Origin: Argyresthia goedartella
Lineage: Eukaryota; Arthropoda; Insecta; Lepidoptera; Argyresthiidae
DNA: 64,000 nucleotides
Direction of reading: 5' to 3'
Assembly: GCA_949825045.1 (NCBI GenBank)
Contig: OX463827.1
Coordinates: 1,200,501-1,264,500 of the forward strand
A program made the translations under genes and the position numbers. Below the pieces are notes generated by a model. It had not been told where the DNA came from, did no database searches, and saw only the letters and a list, made by a program, of their open reading frames with translations. Positions 1 to 10,345 of this stretch are shown here, piece after piece (the first letter of the stretch is position 1; each line of letters starts with the position of its first letter).

Positions 1-561
1 GGCAACGGGAGTCACCAACAGGGTGACTGGGGTACCCGCGGACGGGACCCCCCCCGAGGGGAAGGGGGCAGCAAGGGGGGTAACAGGCGGGATAGCCGGG
101 GTTCGGTCGCCGCTGTCCAGGGTCAGCGAGGACTTCGGGCCGCTGGCTCACCGCGTATTACGGACGGGTGTCAGATGGCACCTATGAGTGGCGCGAAGGC
201 TGGGAGCCCACCACCTTCTGCGCCACCCTGCCCGTCGCTCTGGGAGGCGAACAGGGAGGCGAACAGTCGGATGTCGCCCCCATTCCTAGAGCGCCCCAGG
301 TTGGATCCGCTCTCCCCCCTCCATCCACGGTGGCCACCGGGCACACCGTTCACAGTCCGGTATGGTCGGGTACTGGGACAGCGAGGGGCCTATTATGCGG
401 GTTGGGACCCCCTGATGTACATACGGTCTGATATGCCACCGGTGGCATATCAGCAGCCGAGTTACCAGGCCGACGGGGGTCCCAGTGGGTTCGGATCCTG
501 CGGAGGTTCCCGCTAGGGACACGCCGCCCACTTACAGGGTGCCGCCACTCCACAGACGGTC
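1..561 (+). pseudogene. Gag C-terminal tail and Gag-protease linker (BEL/Pao), partial
   Basis: This frame is open from base 1 to a TAG at 514-516 and continues in the same frame into the protease at 562, so gag and pol probably formed one long ORF. The translation is low-complexity: Gly/Arg-rich over the first 60 codons, then Pro/Ser-rich. That would suit a nucleic-acid-binding Gag tail, although I see no intact CCHC zinc knuckle. The in-frame TAG is probably a late mutation. The function is inferred from position only. Confidence 0.6.
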
Positions 562-1629
562 ATGCTCCCCACCGCCTCGGTGATAGCGTGGAGTTCGGAC
601 GGCAAATCTTTTGTGGCACGAGCACTATTGGACTCGGGGGCCCAGGGGTGCTTAGTCTCGTGCAACCTTGTAAGACGGTTGGGCATTTCGGTAAGGGAGT
701 ATCCACATTCCATTCGGGGAATTGGGAACACGGAAGTCGGTTCCGTTAAGGGAGTATGTCGGATTACTCTCTCGTCACGGGTGGATTCATCGGTGAATCT
801 GACGGTCACGGCATTAGTCATGCCTAATGTGATGGGCTCACACCCTCACGTACGGTTGTCGCCCTCGGTGCGACAGTTGGTCGCTGGGTTATCACTGGCT
901 GACCCGGAGTTCGATATTCCGGGCCCAGTAGACATTTTATTGGGTGTCGATGCCTTGGGATACCTGTTAGTGCCAGGTGTCCACGTGTTGCAGGTGACTG
1001 GTCTGGTTTCGGTCAACACCAGACTGGGCCATGCGGTAATGGGTCCGGTCATGCCGGCTGCCCCACGCCTAGCGACTCGTAGTCCCTTATTCGGTTCTGT
1101 ACTCTCGGAGGTGATACAGAAGTTTTGGGAGGTGGAGGAACCACCTACGGTCCGCCGGTTGGACCCGGTTGAAGAAGAGTGTGAACAGTTTTATCGGAAC
1201 AATACTGGTCGCCTTCGGTCAGGTCGATTTCTCACACGTCTTCCATTCCGGAGTGATCGCCCACCGCTGGGCAGTTCACACCATGCAGCCGAGACGCGGC
1301 TTCTGTCGATGGAACGACGCATGAAGCGTGACGGGATTTTCCGGCAGAAGTACGTCGATTTCATGCGGGAATACGAGTCGCTCGGCCACATGTCGGTTTC
1401 GGGTATCGACTGGAAGCGTGAAGACCACTGCTTCCTGCCCCATCACGCGGTCTTGAGGACCCCGGAGGGCAAAATACGGGTAGTGTTCGATGGATCGGCA
1501 TCAACATCTAACGGCATGAACCTGAACCAGTGTTTGCATTCAGGGCCGAAGTTGAACCATGACATCGCGGATGTTATCACACGGTTCCGTCGACACAATG
1601 TTGTGTTTTTGTTGCTGACATCCGGATGA
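562..1629 (+). pseudogene. pol: BEL/Pao pol: aspartic protease and N-terminal part of reverse transcriptase
   Basis: The retropepsin-like protease lies near residues 18-120, with the catalytic motif ALLDSGAQ at about residue 24 followed by a hydrophobic strand (LVSCNLVRRLGI). The RT begins at about residue 290, where LRTPEGKIRVVFDGSA resembles the start of Pao-group RTs. The frame breaks at about 1610-1625, inside the first RT catalytic block: the expected hydrophobic-D motif is scrambled to LLLTSG and a TGA follows at 1627-1629. The next 800 bases continue the RT one frame over. The catalytic Asp of the first block is therefore lost from this frame, and the copy is inactive. Confidence 0.88.
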
Positions 1630-2312
1630 TGTTTAGACAGACGGTCATTCACCCTGACGATAGACGGTATCAGCTGATACTGTGGCGAGAGAGCCCAGAT
1701 CAGCCCATCAGGGTGTACGAGCTGAACACCAACACGTACGGGCTACGGTCTAGTCCTTATTTGGCGATTCGCACTCTGCGGGAGTTAGCGGATCGAGAAC
1801 GGTTAAACTTCCCTAGAGGAGCAGCGATCCTGGAGCAGGATCTCTACGTGGACGATATCTGTACCGGTGCAGATTCAGTAGAGGAGGCGCTCGCTCGACG
1901 GGACGAGCTAGTTGAGCTCTTACGGGGTGGAGGTTACGAGCTCCGGAAATGGATGTCAAACTCTCCAGAGTTACTGACTGGTCTTCCGGATGACTACCAG
2001 CAGGATCCCCACATTTTTGAAAATTTGGAAAATCCAAATATGTTGTCGGTATTAGGCGTCCAGTACCAGCCGGTGTCAGACATGTTTTCGTATCGGGTCG
2101 AGTTGGACTCTCCGAAGGTCTGGACGAAACGGAACGTCCTTTCAACAGTGGCTAGGACATTTGATCCAAACGGGTGGATCACCCCGGTAACATTTCAGCT
2201 CAAGTGTTTTATGCAGCAATTGTGGTCTGCTGAGCTGAAATGGGACGACCCGATCGGCGGGTCATTGAGCTCAGAGTGGGACTCGTTCTTTTCGACCCGA
2301 TCATCCGATTGA
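1626..2312 (+). pseudogene. pol: BEL/Pao pol: reverse transcriptase core (YVDD)
   Basis: The translation starts inside RT block A (MMFRQTVIHPDDRRYQ). It continues through YGLRSSPYLAIRTL, a block typical of Pao RTs, to the catalytic DLYVDDICTGA at about residues 72-82. The thumb-like region KWMSNSPELL follows. All pol segments downstream of 1626 use this same frame. The segment ends at an in-frame TGA (2310-2312) lying in the left arm of a 12-bp inverted repeat (2303-2314 and 2321-2332). The frame then simply continues, so this is a nonsense break and not a frameshift. Confidence 0.9.
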
Positions 2313-3428
2313 TGCCAGGGCATCAATCGGATTTCACTGCCACGGAGGTTGGTCCCCACCAAACGATACACCGCCACCCTGCATGGGTTTTGCGATGCCT
2401 CGGAGAAGGGCTACGGAGCTGCGGTATATCTGCGTACGGTCGACTCCTCGGGGGAGGTTGATGTGCGGTTGGTCATGGCCAAGAGCAAGGTTGCACCGTT
2501 GCGCACTCGCCTGACCATTCCCAAGTTAGAGCTTTCGGGAGCGGCTCTCCTGACTCGTCTGCTCAACCACACGATGACGGTTCTTCGTGGGTCAATAGCG
2601 TTAGAAGATACGGTCTACGCTTGGACGGACAGCCAGATCGTGTTATGCTGGCTGAAGGCTTCAGTTCACAAGCTGGAGATATTTGTAGCGAATCGGGTTT
2701 TGCAGATTTTGAATTCGGAGGTTCCCTTAATCTGGAGACATTTTCCAGGGGAAATGAACGCAGCAGACTGTGCGTCTCGTGGGTGTCACGCTCCGGAGTT
2801 GGTTGGACATCCCTTGTGGTGGGGTCCTAAATGGTTGACTCAAGCCGAATCGGTTTGGCCAATGAGTTCACGCGTTACCACGGCGAACGGCGCCTTGACA
2901 GTCGGTGTCTGTACGACGCAACCAGAGCCGGAAGAGGAGTTCAGCCTGCTGGAACGGTACAGCTCGCTCGACAAGCTGGTCAATGTGACCGCCTGGATCT
3001 GCCGATTTGCCCGGAATTGTCGGAATTCTGAGGCGCAACGAGTGCGGACACAGGTCCTGACACCACGGGAACGGAACCATGCGTTGTTCGCATTGGTACG
3101 GAACGTGCAGACGGTGCACTTTAAGTCCGAATTGGACATTCTGAGACGCGGACGCGTCCAACTGAAGGGAGCTGTGGCTCGGCTCAACCCGTTTATTGAC
3201 CCTCAAGGATTGCTGAGGGTAGGAGGTCGGCTGCGGAATGCCGACCTGCCATATGCGGGTCGCCACCCGTTGTTACTCCCTAGGAAAGGGAAGTTGGTCG
3301 AACTGTTGATACAGGATCGACACATTCGGAATGGGCATATCGGATGCCACGCCTTGATGGCGTTTCTCCAGCGCGAGTTCTGGATTCTATCGGGTAGACG
3401 CTTAGTGCATAGCGTCGTATTTCGGTGA
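2313..3428 (+). pseudogene. pol: BEL/Pao pol: RNase H and integrase zinc-binding region
   Basis: RNase H residues are visible in order: Asp in LHGFCDASEKGYGAA, Glu in IPKLELSGAALL, Asp in AWTDSQIVLCWL, and Asp in NAADCASRG near the end of the domain. A linker follows, then the integrase N-terminal zinc-binding region with His pair HIRNGHIGCH. The frame stops at TGA 3426-3428, exactly where the first Cys of the HHCC site is expected; the second Cys follows directly downstream (LPCYRAKA). A single nonsense change therefore hits a metal ligand. Confidence 0.88.
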
Positions 3429-4421
3429 CTGCCTTGTTATCGGGCCAAGGCGGCTATGATGCAGCCCCAGATGGGCGATTTGCCCTCGGATAGGGTTAAC
3501 GAAATCCGGCCCTTTGCGGGTGTCGGAACGGATTTCGCGGGACCATTCATGGTCAAGTCTTCACAGCTACGGAACGCCAGATTAGTGAAGGCATACCTGT
3601 GCGTCTTCGTGTGCTTGGCCACGAAGGCAGTCCACTTGGAGGTGGTCAGTGACCTCACTACAGAGGCATTTATCGCATGTCTAGATCGGTTCGTCTCACG
3701 AAGGGGCCTCCCGACATTAATCCGTTCGGACAACGGCACAAATTTTGTCGGAGCCCGGCGATATCTGCAGGAGGTCACTCAATTCCTGAACGGTAACCAG
3801 GATGCCATCGGTACGGCTTGCTCCCGACGAGGGATTGAATAGGTTTTCAGTCCGCCGGGATGTCCTCATTGGGGAGGAATATTTGAGGCTGCGGTTAAAT
3901 CGGCTAAGTCGCACCTGACGAGGATCATCGGTGAGACCTATCTACGCTTTGAAGAGCTTGCGACGCTGTTCTGTAAGATTGAAATGACACTGAACTTGCG
4001 TCCGTTGTGCCCGCTCAGTTCGGATCCAAACGATTTGGAAGCGTTGACTCCGGGTCACTTCCTGATAGGTCAGCCCCTTATCGCCCTGCCAGAATACCCA
4101 TTCGGTGATGTTAAGTTAAGTCGGTTAACTAGGTGGCAGATGTTGCAGCAGATGGCTCAAGACTTTTGGAAACGGTGGTCCCTTGAGTACTTGCACATCA
4201 TGCAGCAGCGCCTTAAGTGGACTGACCGGACGAGCCCCCCTCAAGTCGGTGATTTGGTGCTGATTAAGGATGCGAACCTGCCATCATTGAGATGGAGACG
4301 AGGACGGATCGTCAATTTGTACACGGGTCGGGATGGCACGCCTCGATAAGCAGAAGTCAAGGTGGGGGACTCAGTCCTCAAGAGAGCGGTCGCAACACTT
4401 TCTCGCCTTCCTATTGATTAG
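3429..4421 (+). pseudogene. pol: BEL/Pao pol: integrase catalytic core and C-terminal domain
   Basis: The integrase core has its first Asp in VGTDFAGPF, its second in IRSDNGTNFVGA, and its Glu in the PHWGGIFEAAVKSAK block after an in-frame TAG at 3840-3842. The C-terminal domain (3984 onward) has LTPGHFLIGQPL, RWQMLQQMAQDFWKRW and a chromodomain-like strand region GDLVLIKDANLP, as in the domain following BEL/Pao integrases. A TAA at 4347-4349 interrupts the end. The frame then stays open to a TAG at 4419-4421, after RAVATLSRLPID, which I take as the original end of pol. There are two premature stops and no frameshift in this part. Confidence 0.88.
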
Positions 4422-5030
4422 GGACAGGCCCGAACCTGTTTAATATTTATGCTTCGGAACGCACCGGTTTTTTGGTGCGCGGATCGACCGCGAGTAATCG
4501 GGACATCACTAGCGGAAACGGAACCGCAGCTGTCACTCGTACCAACGAGATGAAAAATTAGAGGTTATCTTTCTTGTCGTGAGAAAAAACAGGTCTGCTC
4601 ATGGCGTCGGGCCATTGATTGTATTTCGGGTAACAATTGTCTCATACAGGTGTCGAGCCTGGTCGGAGTGTTAATCATCAACATCGTCGGGAAATAAGTA
4701 GATTCGCGTCAGCGGTTCAGTGATCCGTGTTATGATTGGACATCGTCGTATCGGACGGCGAATCCTCGTGTCGGCAGGCAGCACGCCGGCGACAGCGTCG
4801 GGCAGCGAATAGTGAGATTCAGTCCCTATCCTACCCAAACTTGTGCTCCTATCCCGTATTCCTGCCTCGAATCGAGCTTTCGATTTCCGGTCTACGACGG
4901 CAAGGTAAAGTACAAATCAAGATTTTCTCTCCCGTGCTGGCAAAAACCCAGCCCCTCAAGATTCCACGCCGTTCGGTTGAGGCGTGGAATTAAACAGAGG
5001 CAAAGAGGCGACTAGAAACCTCCAGCTTTA
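4422..5030 (+). other. Presumed 3' untranslated region and 3' LTR of the BEL/Pao element
   Basis: This non-coding stretch follows the end of pol. By position it should hold the polypurine tract and 3' LTR, but the 5' LTR lies outside the window, so neither boundary can be confirmed. I saw no clear poly(A) signal. It ends where a minus-strand LINE begins near 5030. Confidence 0.4.
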
Positions 5031-5044
5031 TACGTTATTTTTTA

Positions 5045-5989
5045 CAGCATTGGAGCAAACACCTTCCCAAGCTTTCTTGTCTTCTACATAATCTGATATT
5101 TTGTAGTAACCTTTTTTACATAAGTGATTTTTAACAACATTTTTAAATTTATTTACAGACAATTCTTGTAACTCAGTCGGTATTTTGTTGTAAAAGCGAA
5201 TACATTGCCCTTTAAAAGATAAATTAACCTTATGGAGCCTAGTAGTAGGTATAGCTAGTTTATTCCTATTTCTAGTGTTGACATTGTGCCTGTCGCTATT
5301 CTTAGGGAATTTATCAATATTTTTGTGGACGTACAGTTTTCATAAATATACTGACACGACACTGTCATAATGTTAATTTCCTTAAATTTACAACGCAGTG
5401 ACTCTCTGGGACCCACATTTTAGATTGCACGAACAGCCCTCTTTTGCAGCACAAATATTATGTTAATGTCTGCAGCGTTCTCCCACAGCAGTATGCCGTA
5501 AGACATAATGCTATGGAAGTATCTGAAGTAAACTAGTCTAGCTGTTTCCACGTCCGTAAAAAGACGGACTTTTTTAACTGCATAAACTGCCGAACTGAGT
5601 TTTTTTGATAGCTTATCTATGTGTGGGCCCCACTGAAGCTTATTATCTAAGGTGATTCCTAGGAATACCGTGCTATCTACATTTTCAAAATTTTCACCTT
5701 TAACATTAACATTAGCCGAGACTTGTTTAACATTGGGGAGTATAAACCGAATACATTTAGTTTTGTTAATGTTCAGTAAAATATTATTAGCACTAAACCA
5801 ATTGACTACCTTTGAGATTGCATTATTCACATCGTCAAAGTTCAAACTGCGTCTTTTCATTTTAAACAAAAGTGAAGTGTCATCTGCAAACAGTACAATC
5901 TCATGATTATCTCTGGCAAGATGTGGCAGGTCATTAATATAAACCAAAAACAGGAATGGCCCGAGTATGGAACCCTGCGGTACACCCAT
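5045..5989 (-). pseudogene. LINE-A reverse transcriptase, C-terminal half
   Basis: Reading leftwards from 5989, the frame opens with MGVPQGSILGPFLFLVYIND (RT block B/C) and then the catalytic LFADDTSLLFK. The NNILLNINKTKCIRF and VFLGITLDNKLQWGPHIDKL blocks typical of CR1/jockey RTs follow. The C-terminal region has SYGILLWENAADINIIFVLQ. The frame is lost at a stop at 5420. The remaining C-terminus (SFKGQCIRFYNKIP and GYYKISDY) is visible in the sequence from 5420 to about 5045. There is no RNase H. Confidence 0.85.
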
Positions 5990-6500
5990 TTATTTATTTA
6001 TTTATTTATTTATTTTATTATCTTAAAAAAATCCACAGCTAAATATATGCATGTGTAAACAGCGAATTTAACCTTAACTTAAGCCAATAATGGATTTAAA
6101 TTCCTTATGCTAAACATCATGACATTATACTAAGGTGGTTAAATAAGTATATACACAAAGAGAACAGTAAAATATGTTACTAAAAACAAATTCAATTATT
6201 AAATTATAAATTTTGAATGTTGAATGCACGGGTAAAATGTGTAGTGTGCAGTGTAGTATAGTGTGGTGGTGTACGCCCCTGCTTAGCCCTATGACCGAAG
6301 TCTTGGGATCGGATCTTTGGCAGCATTTACCACTAAGCAGGGTGCATGGGTTTCGGGTCAGAAATAATTGTGTCCTAAAGGCCTGTTTGGAAGAATGAAA
6401 AATGTCTACTTCCCTTTCCTTCAAAACCCCATTATAATTAGAAAGAATTCTATTTATAATGGAGTTTTGTGCATAGTTAGTAACAACATACCCTGTAACA
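5990..6500 (-). mobile_element. Nested retroelement-like insertion with an AAAT-repeat tail inside LINE-A
   Basis: This ~510-bp sequence separates the two halves of LINE-A's RT. Its left end on the plus strand (5986-6014) is a TTTA repeat, which on the minus strand is an (AAAT)n tail. That marks it as a retrotransposed sequence in the same orientation as LINE-A. The internal translation (from about 6500 leftwards) is an open tail with no motif I recognise. The flanking LINE codons resume directly on both sides. Family not identified. Confidence 0.6.
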
Positions 6501-6990
6501 ACAGACCCTGGAGATCGTTTTCCATTAATGTCAACTCTCTGTATCCTGTTATTTAGATAAGAAGAGAGGTGAAGATCTAAAGAGTTATCCCTAATTCCAT
6601 AGTGATGTAATTTCCTGATCAATGTCCCCTGATCAACACCATCAAAAGCCTTAGACAAATCGCAAAATACTTCTAGAGCATCATGCGACTCCTCCCAGGC
6701 ATCATATATATGTGATATTAACTCAATACCGGCATCAGTAGTTGATTTGCCTTGTGTAAAATCAAATTGTTTACAGTGGAGCATGTTGTTGGTGTTGAAA
6801 TGTGTAAGAAGTTGATTTAAAAATTACTTTTTCAAATACTTTACTAAATGTAGGCAATACCGATATCGATCTGAAGTTAGAAGGGTCAGATGTACTACCC
6901 GATTTAAACAGAGGTACTATTTTACTGTGTTTATATGTGATTAATATGTCGTCAAGTGAAGAGTAAATAAAGCTTACACCTAGCACACTA
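6501..6990 (-). pseudogene. LINE-A reverse transcriptase, N-terminal half
   Basis: From 7004 leftwards the translation has IVPLFKSGSTSDPSNFRSIS and LPTFSKVFEKV, the N-terminal RT block. After a frame change near 6775-6785 it continues as DFTQGKSTTDAGIELISHIYD and then the catalytic VFCDLSKAFDGVDQ, ending at VDINGKRSPGS, where the nested insertion interrupts. The first catalytic Asp is intact. Start and end are set by homology to the better copies at 32-35 kb in this window. Confidence 0.82.
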
Positions 6991-7004
6991 ATGGAAAATA
7001 GCAA

Positions 7005-7750
7005 AAGGAGTTATTGAACAGACATTGCCGCAATTTCCAAGCAAATTTATTTTTTACACTGTCACTGTATTATTTCCTCGTAATCGAAGCGAAAAGCAGA
7101 GTGCAAAACTCGGTTTTAAAACCCATTTTATCCTCGACTTAATGATCCAACCTCACCTACGACGGCTCGGTTGGATACCATAAGTCTTGGATAAATGGCG
7201 TCTTTTATGCCTTTTTATACAATCCACTATTGTGATAGAGAATTTCATCCAGAAGGCGCTTCCAACCGTTATTACTCCACAGTCTTTGGCGACAGTATCC
7301 TGCAAAGGGAGCAGTATTATTACTATTTCAATAAACGAAACTAACAATGCTTTTAGGCCATTCCTACGAATGTATGTACCACTCTGATATTTTCGTACAT
7401 TTGTACTCTAAGTGCCACTCCATATAAATTTGTATGGAGTTGTCGGAGATTACCGCCTTCTAGCTAGTCGCCCTAAGAATTTTATAGATCCTTATTATTC
7501 CGTTGTCACGAGGAGAGATCGAATGGCTGCTTTGCGCGACGGGTAGGGGAACTTTTTTTACTTGCGTGTCATAAAAAAACGAAAACACGAAGATTCTCGA
7601 AGTCGTTTTGTGAATCAGGCCCTTTTCCATTGTGGCACTGAATGTAAATTGAATGAGTTCCTGAAACTGAAAGGTCGTATGTGTCCGGGGTAAACAGAGT
7701 TTTGTAGTCGGCGAACGAGGTCTTCGTACCCTTGTACTGATGGAGAGTTA
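7005..7750. other. No gene recognised
   Basis: AT-rich sequence with scattered stops in all frames. I see no protein motif, tRNA-like promoter or inverted-repeat element in it. Confidence 0.5.
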
Positions 7751-7782
7751 TTGTGTGTGTGTGTGTGTGTATGTGTGTGTGT
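7751..7782. repeat. (TG)n microsatellite, imperfect
   Basis: TG dinucleotides run with one TA interruption. The complement gives an HTHTHT run in a minus-strand frame, which is not coding. Confidence 0.95.
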
Positions 7783-7954
7783 TTGTTCGAGGTTTGGGTA
7801 TATTGAACAATAACAAAGGAAGCTTATGTGACAACATAGGGTCGGGCTTGAAGCAGCAGGGTACGAGATGACGTCATATACATTCATTCATTAATAACCT
7901 CGCTCGAGGTCGTCCAATTTGTTGCATAGGGAAAGTTCATAAGTACTTACTTAT

Positions 7955-8161
7955 AATAAACTATAATAATAATAAATATTAGGACAATCTTAAACAAATC
8001 GAACTAGGCCCATAGTACTTATGTAAATACATAGAAAAAATCCAAGACTAAGAAACAAATAATCATGCTTATCGCACAAATATTTTCACTTACCGGGACT
8101 CGAACCCAGGACCTTCAGCTTTGTAGGCAAGGTCACTACCCGCTAGGCTAAACCGGTCGTC
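7955..8161 (-). mobile_element. SINE-A copy (tRNA-derived head)
   Basis: Read on the minus strand, the head (8161 to about 8090) has an A-box-like TTAGCCTAGCGGG and a perfect B-box GGTTCGAGTCC, the internal Pol III promoter of tRNA-derived SINEs. The body runs to an A/T-rich tail with an AAT repeat near 7962. A second copy with the same head and body lies at 30862-31136. It is not a functional tRNA gene because the ends cannot pair as an acceptor stem. Confidence 0.85.
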
Positions 8162-8254
8162 AAAACCGTTGTTTAAACTGTTATGTAATTTTCTGCTTTT
8201 GACCTGAGTCTCTATCAGCTAGGCGTTCTACTTTTTATGCGTGACTCTTTAATC

Positions 8255-8669
8255 AAAACGGTAAAGTCAAGTCGAACTCGCGCACAAAGGGTTCTGTATC
8301 ACCGTACAATGGTAGGGATGGTGTGGAGTGAATAGTTCGGATTTGACGTAGCAAAATGTTGCTTACAAAGTCATTGGTGCGGCTACTTTCACACTCCATG
8401 TACGTAACCAAGTGCATTCATAAGTTTGTATGTGGTATTGAAAGAATTGTTGTATGGGATCCCCCTTAAATATTTATTTTATTCTGTTTTTTAGTATTTG
8501 TTGTTACAGCGGCAACAGACATACATCATCTGTGAAAATTTCAACTGTGTTACTATTACGGTTCGTGAGATACAGCCTGGTGACAGACGGACGGACGGAC
8601 GGCCAGCGGAGGCTTAGTAATAGGGTTCCGTACCCGAAGGGTGCCCCTTAGGATACGGAACCCTAAAAA
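8255..8669 (+). repeat. REP-P copy (dispersed lepidopteran-type repeat), with embedded REP-I
   Basis: The left end resembles the family start (a variant of CGGTCAAGTGCGAGTCGG). It is followed by GGTTCTGTATCACCGTACAATGG, the CTGTGAAAATTTCAACTGTG block, GAGATACAGCCTGGTGACAG, an ACGG run, and the right end ACGGAACCCTAAAAA. Other copies lie at 10150, 14915, 16976, 30655, 48135, 48678 and 60466. The segment 8340-8445 matches 62915-63022 (REP-I). Confidence 0.8.
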
Positions 8670-8830
8670 TGACAAAGATAAATTTATCTGGACTGACTTC
8701 TGACTGAATCGATCTCTCAAATATGTGTGATCGGGGCGGGGCTGTGGTTATAAATGATCGAACGTATTCAAATTAAAAATTCTTTATTTTCTGTAAATAT
8801 TACCATATGTTTAGAATACGTTATTCGTGG

Positions 8831-8919
8831 TTTTTTTTTCTGTATCCCCAGCCAGGGATCGAACCCGGGACCTCGCGCGCGGTAGACAGAGCCCCAACCA
8901 CTGCGCCACAAAGGTCGTC
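8831..8919 (-). mobile_element. SINE-C head fragment (tRNA-derived)
   Basis: The minus strand has an A-box TGGCGCAGTGG and a perfect B-box GGTTCGATCCC, preceded by GACGACCT as in the longer SINE-C copies at 39818 and 62026. It ends in a short A-run. Only the tRNA-like head is present. The flanks do not form an acceptor stem, so it is not a tRNA gene. Confidence 0.8.
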
Positions 8920-8974
8920 ATTACATATTATACAATAATATGCAGGAATAAACTATTACAAAATAGGAAATATT

Positions 8975-9200
8975 AAACTGCACATCAAAAATACTGATTT
9001 GCACAGTAAATATACTGATTTTCACACCAAATATCAGGGCAAAATACTGCGGTGGCTGTGAGCGAAGCGAAGCCCCCTTTATCCTTCGTATAAGGTTGAA
9101 CATCTAAGAACAACAAAATACTTTAAACATAAAAAGTGTCTTTGCTGATCCCTTTTTGCTGTGAAAATCAGTATTTTTGATGTGCAATTAAATACTAGCT
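8975..9200. mobile_element. MITE-J copy containing core-D (9033-9118)
   Basis: Inverted ends: CATCAAAAATACTGATTT near 8982 and AAATCAGTATTTTTGATG near 9168. The interior holds the core-D module on the minus strand (GCTTCGCTTCGCTCAC and CACCGCAGTATTTTGCCCTG). The right-hand 85 bp recur in opposite orientation at 17219-17304. Confidence 0.7.
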
Positions 9201-9726
9201 TTACAAAATTATTGAGCGAGTTTTGTGTTGAGTAAGATTGACTCCATTCTTCAGTGAAAACCGGGGGAAGAAACGTCGCCGGCGCTGGCTAAGTGACAAT
9301 CATGACCTGGGGTTTCTTATTTATCTGAGTGAACCTTATTGTAAGTTAGTGTAGCTTGACATTTAAAGGCGACGTATTTTATCCCTCTCTACAGGCGCAT
9401 ACTCGTACATTGGTTCTGGCCTCATATTAGGATACCATTTATGCTGTGGGAAACAAAATTTGAGACGTTACAAACATATAAAGATCTCGGTAATTTAATG
9501 TCTTCTTCCTGTCTCGCAACATCTCGCAAGCGAGGCCAAACATCAGCCGCTTCGCCCTGAGGCCTTGCTTTTCGCGGGGTCGTCGGAATAGCTTCTGTAA
9601 GTTTCGTGCTCGGCAAGCGACACCGCGTCATTGTTACGGAGAACTCTCCAGAAGTCTCGAGAAGTGTGACGTTTTTATCTCACAAGTGGGGAACAAGTGC
9701 GGGGAACAAGTGATGTACCTGGCGAT
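9201..9726. other. No gene recognised; moderately GC-rich patch at 9500-9680
   Basis: A 69-codon minus-strand frame (9631 to 9422) crosses the GC-richer patch and has a polar, Arg-rich translation. It matches no family I know. I see no splice or promoter context that would make it a gene. Confidence 0.4.
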
Positions 9727-9822
9727 TGTGCGCCGCCCCTACACACTCGAACCCAGGTTCGAGTGTGTAGGGGCGGCGCACATTTCTGATTCCCATACGT
9801 CCAGACGTATGGGAATCAGAAA
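9727..9822. repeat. Two adjacent perfect palindromes, each with a 2-base CA spacer
   Basis: First hairpin: arms 9727-9753 and 9756-9782 (27 bp each, no mismatch), spacer CA. Second hairpin: arms 9783-9801 and 9804-9822 (19 bp each, no mismatch), spacer CA. They abut with no base between them. Confidence 0.97.
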
Positions 9823-10149
9823 TTCAAATAATTAACGTTTTGAAGCTAGTGTCACATGATACCTTTAGGTTTGGCGTACAAATAGCACAAATACCTCCTC
9901 CACCTGACGTGTCCCCCCCCCCTAACTATAAAATGAGTCCCCGTTAACAGTTTTTTCACTTTTTTGCGAAAACTATCGTATTTGCACTTTGCCTTTGACA
10001 CTTCTATCGTATTTGTATAATCAAGAGAAAAATTCTTATAATTATTTATCCACCTTTCTTGTGAAATCAACAGTTTTGGCATACGAGGGCCTGTAAGTCT
10101 GCTTCGACGTTGCTTTTCGTGGGTTTTGGCCAAAAATACATTTCCATGC
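9823..10149. other. No gene recognised
   Basis: AT-rich sequence with a short C-run near 9914-9922 and no recognisable motif. Confidence 0.5.
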
Positions 10150-10345
10150 CACCACGTAGTTCAAGCTTCCATAGCCGACCCTAATACTAAGCCTACGCTG
10201 TCCGTCCGACCGTCCCTCCGTCCGTCTCATTCCGTCGGTCCGTCCGTCCTTCCGTCTGTCTATATCTGATGAACCTTAATAGGTTCCCAGTTAACATTTT
10301 CACAGAGTGAGTATTTTTATTGCCGCTTTAGTAAAGAATCCATCA
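10150..10345 (-). repeat. REP-P fragment with CCGT-rich run
   Basis: On the plus strand it shows CCCTAATACTAAGCCT, a run of CCGT-like units (10198-10262) and TTTCACAGAGTGAGTATTTT, the reverse of the REP-P central and 3' parts. The 5' end is missing. Confidence 0.7.

Larger units (their letters stand above)
1..5030 (+). mobile_element. BEL/Pao-type LTR retrotransposon, 5'-truncated by the window edge, inactive
   Basis: The region encodes, in order, a Gly/Arg-rich Gag tail, an aspartic protease with DSGA, a reverse transcriptase with YVDD, RNase H, an integrase with zinc-binding and DDE parts, and a C-terminal domain like the one that follows BEL/Pao integrases. This protease-RT-RNaseH-integrase order plus the C-terminal domain is typical of BEL/Pao. 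The 5' LTR and most of Gag lie outside the window. The 3' LTR should lie between 4422 and 5030 but cannot be delimited without its partner. A minus-strand LINE abuts the element at about 5030. The element is GC-richer than the surrounding sequence. Confidence 0.9.
5031..6990 (-). mobile_element. CR1/jockey-group LINE fragment (LINE-A), split by a nested insertion
   Basis: On the minus strand the region reads RT N-terminal half (6990 to about 6500), an inserted sequence (about 6500 to 5990), then RT C-terminal half (5989 to about 5045). It ends with a tail close to the ORF2 C-terminus of the LINE copies at 32 and 40 kb (GYYKISDYVEDK here, GYYRISDYLEDR there), so it is a diverged relative of those. 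It is 5'-truncated at about 6990 within the RT, upstream of which nothing LINE-like is seen. Confidence 0.85.

Noticed and set aside
171..553. Minus-strand frames at the left edge
   Set aside because: GC-rich shadows of the plus-strand Gag-protease region, which is continuous in frame with pol.
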